64,000 nucleotides of DNA from Harmothoe impar (lineage: Eukaryota; Annelida; Polychaeta; Phyllodocida; Polynoidae), in NCBI GenBank assembly GCA_947462335.1, contig OX381714.1, positions 53,117,800 through 53,181,799 of the forward strand, written 5' to 3'. Each line of letters begins with the position of its first letter. Position 1 is the stretch's first letter. Both the position numbers and the translations under genes were made by a program. The notes under the pieces were generated by a model. That model did not search any database. It was not told the DNA's origin and saw only the letters and a program-made list of their open reading frames with translations. This document shows, in pieces, positions 44,757 through 54,339 of the stretch.

Positions 44757-44979
44757 GTAGTGGTCCAGCAAAAATGGATTTTTGGTTTCACCAGGGTTTG
44801 AACCTGAGACCTCCCGCATCCGGAGTGAGCGTCATAACCACTTGACCACAAAACCTTGCCTGCCATTCTCGCCATACACATACATCTGGATTGGTAGGTA
44901 TGAGGGGGAACAGTGATTACCCTGGGTGGCTAAGCCAGGGCACAGGGACAGATGTGGGCTCGATCTGTTCCCCTACACT
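44757..44979 (-). repeat. tRNA-derived SINE, copy 2
   Basis: Over 90 percent similar to 44249-44457 by eye and in the same orientation, with a short extra TGGCTAAGCC insertion. Confidence 0.7.
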
Positions 44980-45389
44980 TTATTAAGACTTGATAGCATT
45001 CATAGGATACATGAAGTGAACTTCAGTGCTTAAAGATACCTGTCACAAGCTGTTATTCCTGAATTGACAGTAAGTGACTGAAGTTGGAGTTTTCACTTTC
45101 AACTTTGACATTTGCATTGTTTTTGGTTTGATGTAGTGTTGAAAGATAGCAGTCACAAGTTGCTTTCCTTGAATTGACAGTTGACAGGTGACAGTAAATG
45201 GTTGAAGTTAGAGTTTTCACTTTCAACTCAAGTTGATTTTTTGCAAGTTGAAGTGAATTTGAAATTTCAAAATTCATAAAGAGATTTGACCCTCCTGGGC
45301 CACTGTAGTACCTGGTGAGTGATGGCACTGTCACTGACTGACTGGTGGTGAGATGAGCCATCACCGAGGCCTGCCCGATCAGCTCACCG

Positions 45390-46888
45390 ACACCTCGGGC
45401 TGCTCCCAGGCTGATTTTGCGGTAATCTGAGGTACTTGAGACTCCTGCTGGCTGTACAATAAACACATCCCATTACCTCTATGTTCTGCTTAGAAGGGTT
45501 GATTGGCGAGTTAAATGCTGAAAACGATGTTTTAGGCCGGTTTGCATGCGGTACATGGCTGTCTACAAACCCGGGCGTGATCAATGCGGACAGAATTTGC
45601 AGAATTACCATGTATTTTGGCTCCTGCAGGCTTGGAGGGGTAGTATACATCCCCTCCTATCTTTGGGTATTGGTTGGAAGCATTGATGGACGCATATTTG
45701 CCACTGTCTTCAAGCGAAGAAGTCGGTTGCCCATGAATCCGGACATCAGCTTGTCCCCGTACAGAGGCTCCCTACCACTGCTACTGCCGCTGTCGCCGGG
45801 GACAAGTCCAGCGGCCGGGTTTGTTGACATGGCGTCTTCCCGGGACCCACGGAGGAGAAAACTCTCATGTTGTACGCCGGCTATACGCCTCCCGGCGCCG
45901 TCTACCTCTTCTGCAAGGCATTCATTGTTAACCCTTGCCAACTCCAGGTCATAGGTGAGTTGCGCCAGCTTTCTCTCCTTCAGGATATGACTTTCCTTGT
46001 CATTCTCTTGCCCCAATTGATGCAAGTCTGAAATTGCTTCAGAGTAGCAATCATCAGGTCCGGGAAATTGAGGAAAAACCTCCCCAGAGCCGTTATTTAC
46101 ACCAGTGTCAATTTTCACAACGCAGGTAGGTGTGAAAACACTGCAAGGCTCACTGCCTACTGGGTGAAGTGGAGGAGCACAAAGGGAAAGTCTATAGAAA
46201 AAGCTTATTTATATGTGATTTCATGGCAATCCCATGTATGATTCACTATTCCCCATGTATGATTCAAGAGAAAACACTAATCAATCTTATGGGATATGTA
46301 CATTTAACAGCAAATTGATAGAAAATTCAGCAAATGGGTTGTAAGAAAACAGTTGCTAATTCTAGCCCTGCAGTGTTTTCACACCTAACTGGGTTGTGAA
46401 AATTAACACTGGTGTAAATAATGGCTCTGGGGAGGGTCTCCCTTCATTTCCCGGACCTGATCATTGCCCCCGCGGCCGTTATCCCCGGGAGGCACGACCG
46501 TACTCTCCGGCTGGTCATCGTCCCCGGCCTGGCTGCCGTCAACACTGGCCCCCTCCTCGATCTCCCCGTTGGATTCGTCCTCACTGCTGTCGGGACAATC
46601 AAGCACTGAGGAGCTGGGCTTTCGTATATATCCTCCATTATAGCTTTTTTCACCGCTTGCCCCATGGGCCTGGATGTCTCCCTCCACAACCTGATGTGCA
46701 ATTCTTTTGCACAGGATATATCCTTGGGAATCTTGGGAATCTCCTCCATGGTTAGAAAAAATATTCAACCCCTGTTGAGGCACAATAGAGGGGACTCTGA
46801 CTGGTAACCACAACAAGTTGGTTGGTAGGGACGCCCTGGGGAGTGTGGGAGGAACCAGAACTATAATCCGTCCTCCACCAGCTGACAT
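45390..46888 (-). other. Unassigned minus-strand ORF cluster (possible element remnant)
   Basis: Several open frames of 137-161 codons follow one another on the minus strand: 46888-46403 (acidic, CPDSSEDESNGEIEEGA), 46118-45657 (helical ERKLAQLTYDLELARVN, coiled-coil-like) and 45650-45384. Two of them share NTGVNNGSGE because of an inverted repeat (46070-46165 with 46365-46445). No family is recognised. They could be a gag-like remnant or exons of a host gene; coding status uncertain. Confidence 0.3.
46070..46445. repeat. Inverted repeat pair, ~75-bp arms
   Basis: CCTCCCCAGAGCCGTTATTT...CACTGCA at 46078-46155 is the near-exact complement of TGCAGTG...AAATAATGGCTCTGGGG at 46370-46440. About 215 bases lie between the arms. 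Confidence 0.75.
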
Positions 46889-47185
46889 TATATACCATTA
46901 TTGGTTACATATGATGACACAAATATTGGACACATAATTTGGTATGGAATTATCTTTTATAAATATCAGATGAATATTTACAGCTTCGAAATTTGACCAA
47001 TTTGGGTCATTATAGTCGACCTGAAAAAATAAAATTTCTGAAGGCCTCCTATCCCGATATGAAAAAGCATACTTCAAACTATATCTAGACCAAATCTCAT
47101 GATTCTATCACAAAATGAATGATTGAATCTATATTTGAAGCCAAGGAGCCCCACTCCTGCACAAGTAGAGCTTTCTAGACATGGC
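46889..47185. other. No gene seen
   Basis: A/T-rich flank of element 2. The six bases before the element (CATGGC, 47180-47185) would be its target duplication, but the right end is not available for comparison. Confidence 0.5.
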
Positions 47186-47830
47186 AGTAGTATAGTATGT
47201 ATCGGAACGGGACTATAGTTAAGTACTGTTTATTACTCAATCGACATGCAGCCAATCAGAGGCCTCCATTTGACCGGAAGTGACGTCACATGCCCATATA
47301 AGGGCATACCGGAAGTGACGTCACGTGACCTTGACCTAGTTAGAGGTCAAGGTCATGACTCAGCCAATCAGAGGCTTCCATTTGCCCGGAAGTGATGTCA
47401 CACGCCCATATAAGGGCATACCGGAAGTGACGTCATGTGACGTCACACACCCATATAAGGGCATACCGGAAGTGACGTCATGTGACCTTCACATGTACAT
47501 ATAAGGGCATACCGGAAGTGCCGTCAAGCGACCTTGACTTAGTTAGAGGCTTCTGATTGGCTGGTACACCGGAAGTGACCCATTTATGCAAATGAGGGGC
47601 CTACTTCTGGTCAAATGGAGACCTCTGATTGGTTGGGTCATGAAGAAATGTGTCTCTTAATTTAATTTTGTTTAGGAAGTGATCGATTTTAGGATCACGC
47701 GACCGGAAGTGACCTGATGAGTCACGTGACTAGAAGTGACGACGACACATACCTTAATTAGACGATTCAGCAGCGACCGGAGGAAGTGTCACTTTAAGAG
47801 GACACGCTAGTTAATTGTTATATTTGTTTT
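47186..47830. promoter_or_regulatory. Element 2 terminal repeat: ETS/CRE/CArG/octamer/NR array
   Basis: The terminal ~85 bases match Polinton 1. The rest is tandem arrays of CCGGAAGTG (ETS core), TGACGTCA (CRE) and CCATATAAGG (perfect CArG box at 47294, 47406 and 47451, plus one degenerate), a 12-bp inverted pair TGACCTTGACCT/AGGTCAAGGTCA at 47326-47355, CCAAT boxes, and an octamer ATGCAAAT at 47586. These are well-known animal transcription-factor sites. The density strongly suggests an enhancer or promoter in the element's terminal repeat; activity is inferred. Confidence 0.7.
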
Positions 47831-47940
47831 ACTTACTAATAAAAGAAGACGTATGAAAATAAACACAACAATAATTTTATTTTATTTTTTTATTTTCTTT
47901 TTTTCAATTCTAATAACACTCTATTTTTGAAAAGATGCGC

Positions 47941-48313
47941 TCAATCAATCAATAACACACTTTTTTCATATTTTAAAGGACTCGTTGTCACACCGTTAGA
48001 ATGCACGCGACGCTTATAATACAAGTAGCGCACGTCATCTTTCTCTATGGTGTAAGTGGCCATTTTTGGTTCGTACCACTTTTGAAATTTATATTTACCG
48101 CAAGGAGAGTTTTTCGTTTTCGAAAACATTTAAGAAGACGACTACTTCTGTACACTTTTTTTTAAGATTTTCTTTCACCGGTTCCGCTGATTTGATCGTA
48201 GCAAATGTAAGTCTTAGGGTTGACACTTGGGATCCCGTCACCTTCTCACGCTGCTTTTTCTTTTCTTTCTGAAGTATGTCTCTCTCAGGCGAGGTTTGAC
48301 TACACACAGGCAA
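47941..48313 (-). pseudogene. Probable PolB C-terminal remnant, frameshifted
   Basis: Two overlapping minus frames: 48313-48095, with a Lys/Glu-rich segment ending VVVFLNVFENEKLSL, and 48129-47941, with KFQKWYEPKMATYTIEKDD and then YKRRVHSNGVTT. The Y-T-I-E and K-R-x5-G-x-x-T spacing resembles the last ~60 residues of Polinton protein-primed DNA polymerases. The two frames are offset, so the gene is broken. Position next to the terminal repeat and minus orientation are as expected for Polinton PolB. Assignment is from pattern memory and is moderate. Confidence 0.45.
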
Positions 48314-48352
48314 ACATCAGAGGCACCCAATAGCGCTAATTCTACCTTCAGA

Positions 48353-48664
48353 CAAAGGTCAGGCACGGCTGGCCTATAATAGACGGGTCAAGGGCTATTC
48401 TAGTGAGGGTCAGGCTACGCAGGACATTCAATAAAAAGCTGGAGTTTGGCAAACTTGCTTTTGAAAGTCTGACCATGCGGGATCCTCATGCCATAGTCTG
48501 GCAATGCTGAACTCTTGGGAGAGTATGCCGGACTCTTGCTGGCCAGACTTTCAAGCAAATTTGCCAAAGTCCAGCTTGTTATTGAATTTCCGGCGTAGCC
48601 TGACCCTCAGTAGAATAGTCCTTGACTCATCTATTATAGGTCAGCAGCGCCTGACCCTTGTATG
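48353..48664. repeat. ~310-bp foldback (inverted repeat)
   Basis: The left arm (GGTCAGGC...ATAATAGA...GTCAAGG...GAGGGTCAGGCTACGC...TTCAATAA...AAGCTGGA.TTTGGCAAA) is complemented by 48535-48664. About 120-bp arms flank a ~60-bp centre. It separates the PolB remnant from the orphan-gene arm. No ORF spans it. Confidence 0.8.
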
Positions 48665-48807
48665 AGAGTAGTATTGGCGACATTGGCCGACTCTGATATT
48701 TACCCGTGTGTACGGCGGGAGGAGGGGGTTCACAGCCACTGCTTGCGCTTATAGAGCGCTACTAGCGGAGGTCTGGATGAGGAGACTACGGTGTTTGTCT
48801 TTTGCTT

Positions 48808-50094
48808 GTGCAGCTGCTGCTGCTGCTGCTGCTGACGATGTCACGGATGCCGCTGACAGATACTGCTGCTTGTGCTGCACGAGACTGAGTAGCCGCTATT
48901 ACTAATGCTACTAATACTAGTATGAGAAAATACATTTAGTCAATTGATTAAATCAAGGAGGTTTTCTGACTTCAGTGGATCGTTTAGCCATCGGCCACGG
49001 GCAAAACTTGAAACCATTTTATACATGGGACAATTGGCAGACTCGAAACGTGTTGGTACCATAGGGTCGATTATGTTCATCATCAGTTCAGGCAAAGGAA
49101 GTGTGTCGACAGCACGCGAAAACTTCATGTCTGAATGTTTCAACACAAGACTTTTTATCACACTCACACAGCTGCTTTGAAGAGTGAATCCTTGACCAAA
49201 CTTGTGCTTTTCCAACACAGCTTTGGCCTCTTTCTGTGCAGTAAGGGATCTCTCTTTCGGGTTCATCTCAGTGCTGTCTAGCATGTCCTCAAAGTCTTTA
49301 ACATAATGTTCCAACGGACTACAAATGATGGACTCCAGATCATCGTCCGCATATGTCGTCTCCTCGCACCATATTGTGTCTTCGCCTGTTTCGAATTCCG
49401 TCATTTTCTTGACAATCTCCTCCTGAGTGCCTTGCATATATCGAAGCTCCTTCAAGGAGTTGATAACTTGTATGGCGAAGACTGACAAACTTGAAGGAAT
49501 TTCACCACAGTCAGGCCAAGTATACGGAGCTAAGAAAAATAGCTCCAACAAAATCTTCTCCCTCTGTCCAAATGAAACTACTGTTCCGATGAAGTTGAAG
49601 CATGCTTCTATCCATTGCTCCTTGGTGACGTCCTTCCAATGTTTCTTTACCTCACAGGCATCATAGGGCACCGTTTCTCTTCTTGCTTCAACTGGGAGTT
49701 GCTTTTTCTTTCTTGGACTCATTTCGAGAGGGTTTCGATGCTCTGTAGCGTCAACACTTTCATAAACAAAGAAAATAGCAGAACTAACCATCGTAACGTG
49801 CTGAGCGAGCGTAGAGTGGACGATGCTACGAAGATGAAGGGCGGGTGGAGAAAGTGTGACTGGTGACAGGGGTGTTTCACTCCTTATGTACCCTGTCCTA
49901 GATAAGCCTCTTAAACGGCTGAAAAGACTCTCTAAGTACAGAGCTTCTACCGCAGGTGGGTTTAGACTTAAGCAGCTTAGTTCACACACGTGTCTGTTAG
50001 AAAAAGCTACTTGCACACGCGCTTTCTTTTTTTTTCACTAGTATTCACCTTCTGCCGACTTATAAGACACCTATACACTCTTTCTCGTGAAATC
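48808..50094. repeat. Inverted duplication, left arm
   Basis: Reverse complement of about 54340-55620 with scattered substitutions and small indels. It includes a CTG/CAG stretch at its outer end, the orphan gene and its upstream region (CTAGTATTCACC, ACACGTGTCTGTTAG, AAGCAGCTTAG). Confidence 0.9.
48940..49722 (-). CDS. Orphan accessory protein of element 2, copy 1
   Basis: 260 residues from the ATG at 49722 (MSPRKKKQLPVEARRE). An in-frame ATG also exists at 49791, but upstream of 49722 the two copies are shifted relative to each other by indels, so the common start is preferred. Landmarks: KHWKDVTKEQWIEACFNF, ILLELFFLAPYTW, EETTYADDD, LEHYVKDFEDML, FTLQSSCVSVIKSLVLK and ARGRWLNDPL near the end. 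Predicted mostly helical, with a basic N-terminus and several conserved Cys/Trp. I recognise no family. Copy 2 (54752-55534) has the same length, with compensating indels, so the frame appears selected in both. It could be a host-interaction protein; that is speculation. Confidence 0.75.
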   Translation of the reverse strand: MSPRKKKQLPVEARRETVPYDACEVKKHWKDVTKEQWIEACFNFIGTVVSFGQREKILLELFFLAPYTWPDCGEIPSSLSVFAIQVINSLKELRYMQGTQEEIVKKMTEFETGEDTIWCEETTYADDDLESIICSPLEHYVKDFEDMLDSTEMNPKERSLTAQKEAKAVLEKHKFGQGFTLQSSCVSVIKSLVLKHSDMKFSRAVDTLPLPELMMNIIDPMVPTRFESANCPMYKMVSSFARGRWLNDPLKSENLLDLIN

Positions 50095-50109
50095 TATGGA
50101 AGATGATGG

Positions 50110-50620
50110 AAGGACCACTGACTACATTTTCTTTGATCAGAGCGTGGAGGACGGCGTCGAACGGAGGGAACGTTGTGAACACAGCTTATAGGTTTTTTGG
50201 AAGAGGTCTTGTAAAGTCAAACTGGCGAGAGAGATGGCGTCTTTCAACATGACAATGACAATGCTGCTATGTTGGAAAAAAATAGCGTGATTTTTTCAAA
50301 AAGCTTCTATGAAAGATTTGACGTCTTCGTTGTTGTAGTGGATCGAGTAATCTGTCATAGTTTGCTTCTTCTTGTCATACTAAACTTTCTGACATGTGAC
50401 GTAGTCGGATTTCGGCCATTTTGACGCCCGTCAGGTCGCTGTCAAAAAGTCGATCTCGGTGGCAGGGGTTTTTTGTTTACTAGTTTCTTGGTATACGTCA
50501 TCCATTCGTAAGTAAAGCAACCTTTCTCTTCGTTTGTAGTGAAAGCTCGCAAATAATTCGCGTAGCTGTAACCAAGTGCTAAAAAAGTTGACTACTACGT
50601 CAACTATTGATTGCTTCTCT
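50110..50620. other. No intact gene seen
   Basis: Element 2 DNA between the orphan arm and the PolB exonuclease remnant. Only short broken frames; presumably decayed polymerase sequence. Confidence 0.4.
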
Positions 50621-51152
50621 TTATGACGCTGAATTGGTGGTTTCTTCGGTCTCCGGAGGCAAATAACGAGTGAAGGCGTATTTTTTGATCAGGTTCAAGT
50701 CGTAACTCTCCGAGTTGAAGCGTACGACTGGAGCTTGACGGATGTATCTCAGAAGCCGCTTCTTCAGTTGAACTAACGGTTGTCTGGTGTGAGCTGCAGC
50801 GAAGCCGCCTGGAGAAGGGGTGAATGTCGCTTCCTCTAGCAGGAGAGCTTCACCTATCGCTACATGTAACTTCGCTAAGGTTGGTCGGTAAACTTCTAGC
50901 ACAGCTTTCTCGATGACTTTGACGTTCTCGTTTATGTGATTTTTAAACTCGGTCTAACAAGGGGTCGGAATCTGCGTCGGATTCTCTGACGTACGCTGCC
51001 CCTCCTACCCCGGAAAGTCGTATGCGACGCTAGCCGACATCGCTGCATAGAGGGCAAAACTTAGGTATCGTTCTTAATTTTTCTACGGGTCACTCGTGAT
51101 TGTACGGTCTTTTAAAAATTTTGAAACACTTTTCGCAAACGTCCTGCGGCAT
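50621..51152 (-). pseudogene. PolB N-terminal / exonuclease remnant
   Basis: An ATG at 51152 opens MPQDVCEKCFKIFKRPYNHE and meets TGA after 20 codons. The same frame then continues KLRTIPKFCPLCSDVG, which with the first part forms a broken C-x2-C...H...C-x2-C zinc-binding pattern. A later frame (50902-50621) holds VVRFNSESYDLNLIKKY, matching the Exo II-type F-N-x-x-x-Y-D motif of Polinton PolB 3'-5' exonuclease. Stops and frame changes separate the pieces, and polymerase palm motifs are absent. Minus strand, between the orphan arm and the Death-domain gene. Clearly non-functional. Confidence 0.55.
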
Positions 51153-51318
51153 GTTTTTCTTTTTTTTGTTTTTTCACTTATTTACCAAATATTAAAAAAA
51201 TAAACGTTGTTTATCACTTCGAATACTAGACGCCTCTTACCACACGATGCTATTAGCATAGTGAAAGACGTCTGTAGTGTAGGATCGATTTCAACAGATG
51301 TCCATCTTACTGCAGGGA

Positions 51319-52392
51319 TCAGACGAGAGTCGTCAACACTGGAGTGTCACAGCTCACTTTTATTTCTTTGGGTACAGCTGCATACAACCCTTGAACATAC
51401 ATTGCGACGTCGCCGCGTCCCATGTAGTCTTCCAACACTTTCATCAGAGCCATAGGCTCAGACGTCTCGTTGTACTTCCAAGCTTTCAGCACTTCATACA
51501 CAGGGTTCTTCACAGTCCTGTCAGAAGGCACAGGTTGAGAGATGGAAGTTACTTCATGAGAAGTCAACCCTAAGTAGATCCCTATGGTCTTCCAGTCTCT
51601 AGGGCAGAGCTCAGCTAAAAGAGAGAAATATTTCTGCACTTTCCACTCCATGTCTCCACTCTCTAAGCCATCCCACATGTCATGCTTGTCCATGTACTCA
51701 CGTGAGAATTTGATGAGGTCCATACGGTAAGATTCTTCCAAGGCGGTGGCTAGGTCCTTCCACCTACTAGTACAACTTTTCTGGTACCAAGTAGTGAACA
51801 TTTCTCTAGCTTGAGTTATGACACTTGTCTCACAACTGAGATATCCCATATCCTTCAAGTTCACTTCAAGGAATGAACCTAACCGTATGTAATCTGATGT
51901 CGGCAACTTACCGCTTATTTTCAGTAGCATAGCGTCTGACAAGTATCCTAACGGCTCTGCTTTGAAGTATGATGATACAGGTACCGCTGCAGCAGAACCA
52001 ATAACAGGAGCAGCGTCTGCGCTGGTATCAGACGACTCGTTGTCGGAACAGGGCAACCACATGACTTCGTAAGGTATTGGTGAGGGCAGGCGACACGGAC
52101 CGGACGCACTACCAGTGGAAATGAGGTCGAAAAACGGACTGTGCGCCCGTGACCCTTCGGGTTCCTCGTACGCCGCGTCGTCAGCGTCGTTCTCTGTTTC
52201 ACCCTGTTGCTTTAGGACATGTATGTCTACTACGCGCTGCTGAGGCTGAGTGTCCGAATAGCTGTAAGTCTCAGCGCGAGCAGCGTTGATGGCGTCGGTT
52301 GATGAAGCGGTGGAGAAGTTCTGTGCAACGTACTGCGTGTCAGTACTAGTAGCGGTAGTCGCAGCAAGAGGTGTAGCAGCAGCAGCAGTAGT

Positions 52393-52424
<32 letters not shown>

Positions 52425-52899
52425 CAGCAGGAGCAAGCGCAGCGCTAGCAAGTGCAGCAGTAGCAGGCGCAGCAGTAGCAGGCACAGCAGCAGCAGGCAC
52501 AGCTGCCTCAGCAAGCGCAGCAGTAACAGGCGTGGCAGCAGCAGCAGCAGCAGCAGCAGCAGGCACAGCAGTAACAGGCGCGGCAGCAGCAACAGCAGCA
52601 GCAGCAGCAGTAGCAGCAGCACTAGCAGCACGAGGATCACTAGCAGCCGCAGCAAGCGCAGCAGTAGCGGCAGCAGTGTGCTCAGCAGCAACAACCGTCG
52701 CGAGTGTAACAACGTCGCTACTACTGCTGTGTGCGCTCGCTACAGCGGGAGGGTGATAAGCCCAAGCGGTTGCGGCGGTAGTCTCAATTTCAGTAGCAAG
52801 AGGAGACGCTGACAGTAAACGATCACCGTTCTGCGTATTCTTCTTGTTCTTGAACTCGATTAGATCCTTGGACGACAGTAGTTGTTGTGTTTTGCTCAT
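51319..52899 (-). CDS. Alanine-rich protein with two Death domains
   Basis: The ATG at 52899 (CACCATGAG, strong Kozak) gives 526 residues. The first ~60 are polar. About residues 65-185 are Ala-rich (GCA-type triplets), then a Ser/Asp-rich linker. Death domain 1 is near residues 320-404 (MLLKISGKLPTSDYIRLGSF, QAREMFTTWYQK, WKDLATALEES, MDLIKFSREYM). Death domain 2 is near 420-504 (WKTIGIYLGLTSHEVTSI, VYEVLKAWKYNETS, LMKVLEDYMGRGDVA). Both show the six-helix pattern: W/Y-LG in helix 2, L-x-x-W in helix 4-5, L-x-x-A/V-L in helix 5-6. Such domains bind other Death-fold adaptors in apoptosis and innate signalling. TATATAAG at 52959-52966 is its probable TATA box. The frame is intact although neighbouring PolB is decayed. 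Confidence 0.8.
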
Positions 52900-52958
52900 G
52901 GTGGTGCTTGTAGAGAGCAGCAAAAGACTGAGTGATTGAACGGGTGTTTCCAGGCCTC

Positions 52959-52966
52959 TTATATAC
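52959..52966 (-). promoter_or_regulatory. TATA box of Death-domain gene
   Basis: GTATATAA on the minus strand, about 60 bases upstream of the ATG at 52899. Equivalent to the box at 22159 in Polinton 1. Confidence 0.55.
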
Positions 52967-52979
52967 TCCTTCTCGCTTC

Positions 52980-53400
52980 TAGAGCTAAGCTACTTACAGC
53001 TCTCTTCAGCTGCCCGCCGGCTGACCGGTGACCATTCACAAAGAGAAACAAAAAGTCATAAGGCATGACGTTTTCAGCTGGACCCCTTTCCCCCTCCCCT
53101 TTGAGAGATCGACTGACACGAGCTAAGCTACTTACTACCTTGTTCAGCAATTCAACGTGAGTTAGCTGTATAAAGGATTAAGCAGTTGCTGCCGCCAGCT
53201 GACCGGCGGACATTCCCAAAGAGAAACAAAAGACATAAGTCATGACGTTTTCAGCTGGATCTCTTTCCCCCCTCCCTCTTTTTTTTGAGAGATGGACTGC
53301 CATGAGCGGGCGGTGTACCGACTGTACTAATTCAACGCGCATTAGCTGTATAAAGGATTAAGCAGTCATGAGCTTAGAGTGTGTATACAAAAAACTACAG
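52980..53400. promoter_or_regulatory. Divergent upstream region with repeated motifs
   Basis: Repeats of GAGCTAAGCTACTTAC, GCTGACCGG, AAAGAGAAACAAAA and TTTTCAGCTGGA, plus two ATTAGCTGTATAAAGGATTA blocks. In Polinton 1 the counterpart at 22440-22530 (TAATCCTTTATACAG, CGTTCAACTAATTA, GTCGGTACAC) is in the opposite orientation, which marks a conserved but rearranged control region. Confidence 0.45.
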
Positions 53401-53519
53401 GAGGCGTGTAGTGTGAAGCAGGACCCCCTAAGACGGGAGTGTCTGTCTGTGAGTAGAGTCGTGTGCATGTGGTGAGCGACTTAAGTGTAAAACAAAAAAA
53501 AATCACCGCCTCCTGCCGT

Positions 53520-54077
53520 GGTGAGTAGACTGGCCGGCGGCGGCCGGCTAGTTCAATAGGGGTGACAGCTGACTAAGGCTGTGCATGAAAATCCGATTTT
53601 CACCTGACCTCTGACGTTTGTTACAATGAATGCCAAAGGGGGAGAGAGTTGTCCTCAGGTAGGGGGTAGGAGGTAAGGCTAATGGCTAAGGAAAAAAAAC
53701 ACCATTTTCAGCTGGCCACCACAGACGGCGATGACATACCCCTCGGCATCTAAGCTCTTAAGAAGCTCTCACGGAGCGGAGCGGCTGCTGGACAGCTGGG
53801 GTGAGTAGACAGGTCGGCGGCGGCTAGCTAGTTCAATAGGAGTGACAGCTGACTAAGGCTGTGCATGAAAATCAGATTTTCACCTGACCTCTGACGTTTG
53901 TTACAATGAATGCTAAAGGGGGAGAGAGTCGTCCTCAGGTAGGGGGTAGGAGGTAAGGCTAATGGATAAAGAAAAAACACCATTTTCAGCTGGCCACCAA
54001 AGATGATGATGACACGCTCCTCGTCATCTAAGCTCTTAAGAAGCTCTTACGGAGCGGAGCGGCTGCTGGACAGCTGG
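53520..54077. repeat. Tandem direct duplication, 281-bp unit
   Basis: 53520-53800 and 53801-54077 are about 93 percent identical by eye, each from GGTGAGTAGAC to CTGCTGGACAGCTGG. The units contain CACCATTTTCAGCTGGCCACC, and the pair ends 34 bases before the TATAAAAG box at 54111. Confidence 0.9.
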
Positions 54078-54110
54078 GGTGCTGTTGGAAATAGGATTAA
54101 ACTCCCTCTG

Positions 54111-54118
54111 TATAAAAG
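54111..54118 (+). promoter_or_regulatory. TATA box of rightward transcription unit, element 2
   Basis: TATAAAAG after the duplicated block, followed by a CACCACC/GCCGCC-rich leader like that at 22729-22780 in Polinton 1. The first long frame downstream is orphan copy 2 (ATG at 54752). Confidence 0.5.
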
Positions 54119-54339
54119 CTCTGATTTCTGTTGGAAAAAAAACCATAGCACCTTTGACCACAGTAACGTCTACTACCACCACCACCAGCACCACCGTCGC
54201 TACCACCGCCGCCGCCGCCGCCAGTCACAGCTGATCACCTCATTAAAAAGCATGTGACGTCGTCGCTTCTAGTCACTTGCTTCATCGTCTTAAAGACCCT
54301 CACTTCTTAAACAAAAAAACGAAGAGACACACTTCTTCC

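Noticed and set aside
45053..46888. Assignment of the minus-strand ORFs to a named transposon gag or host gene
   Set aside because: No motif I can name; left as unassigned.
48940..49722. Orphan protein as a Bcl-2 homologue because of its helical content and terminal RWLNDP
   Set aside because: No convincing BH1/BH2 order or spacing.
51090..51092. In-frame TGA in the PolB zinc region read as selenocysteine
   Set aside because: Further stops and frameshifts follow, and no SECIS-like structure was seen; simple decay explains it.
52230..52756. Overlapping Leu-rich and Ala-rich frames inside the Death-domain gene
   Set aside because: Other-frame readings of the same GCA tract; the Death-domain frame with its strong start and downstream domains is the real one.
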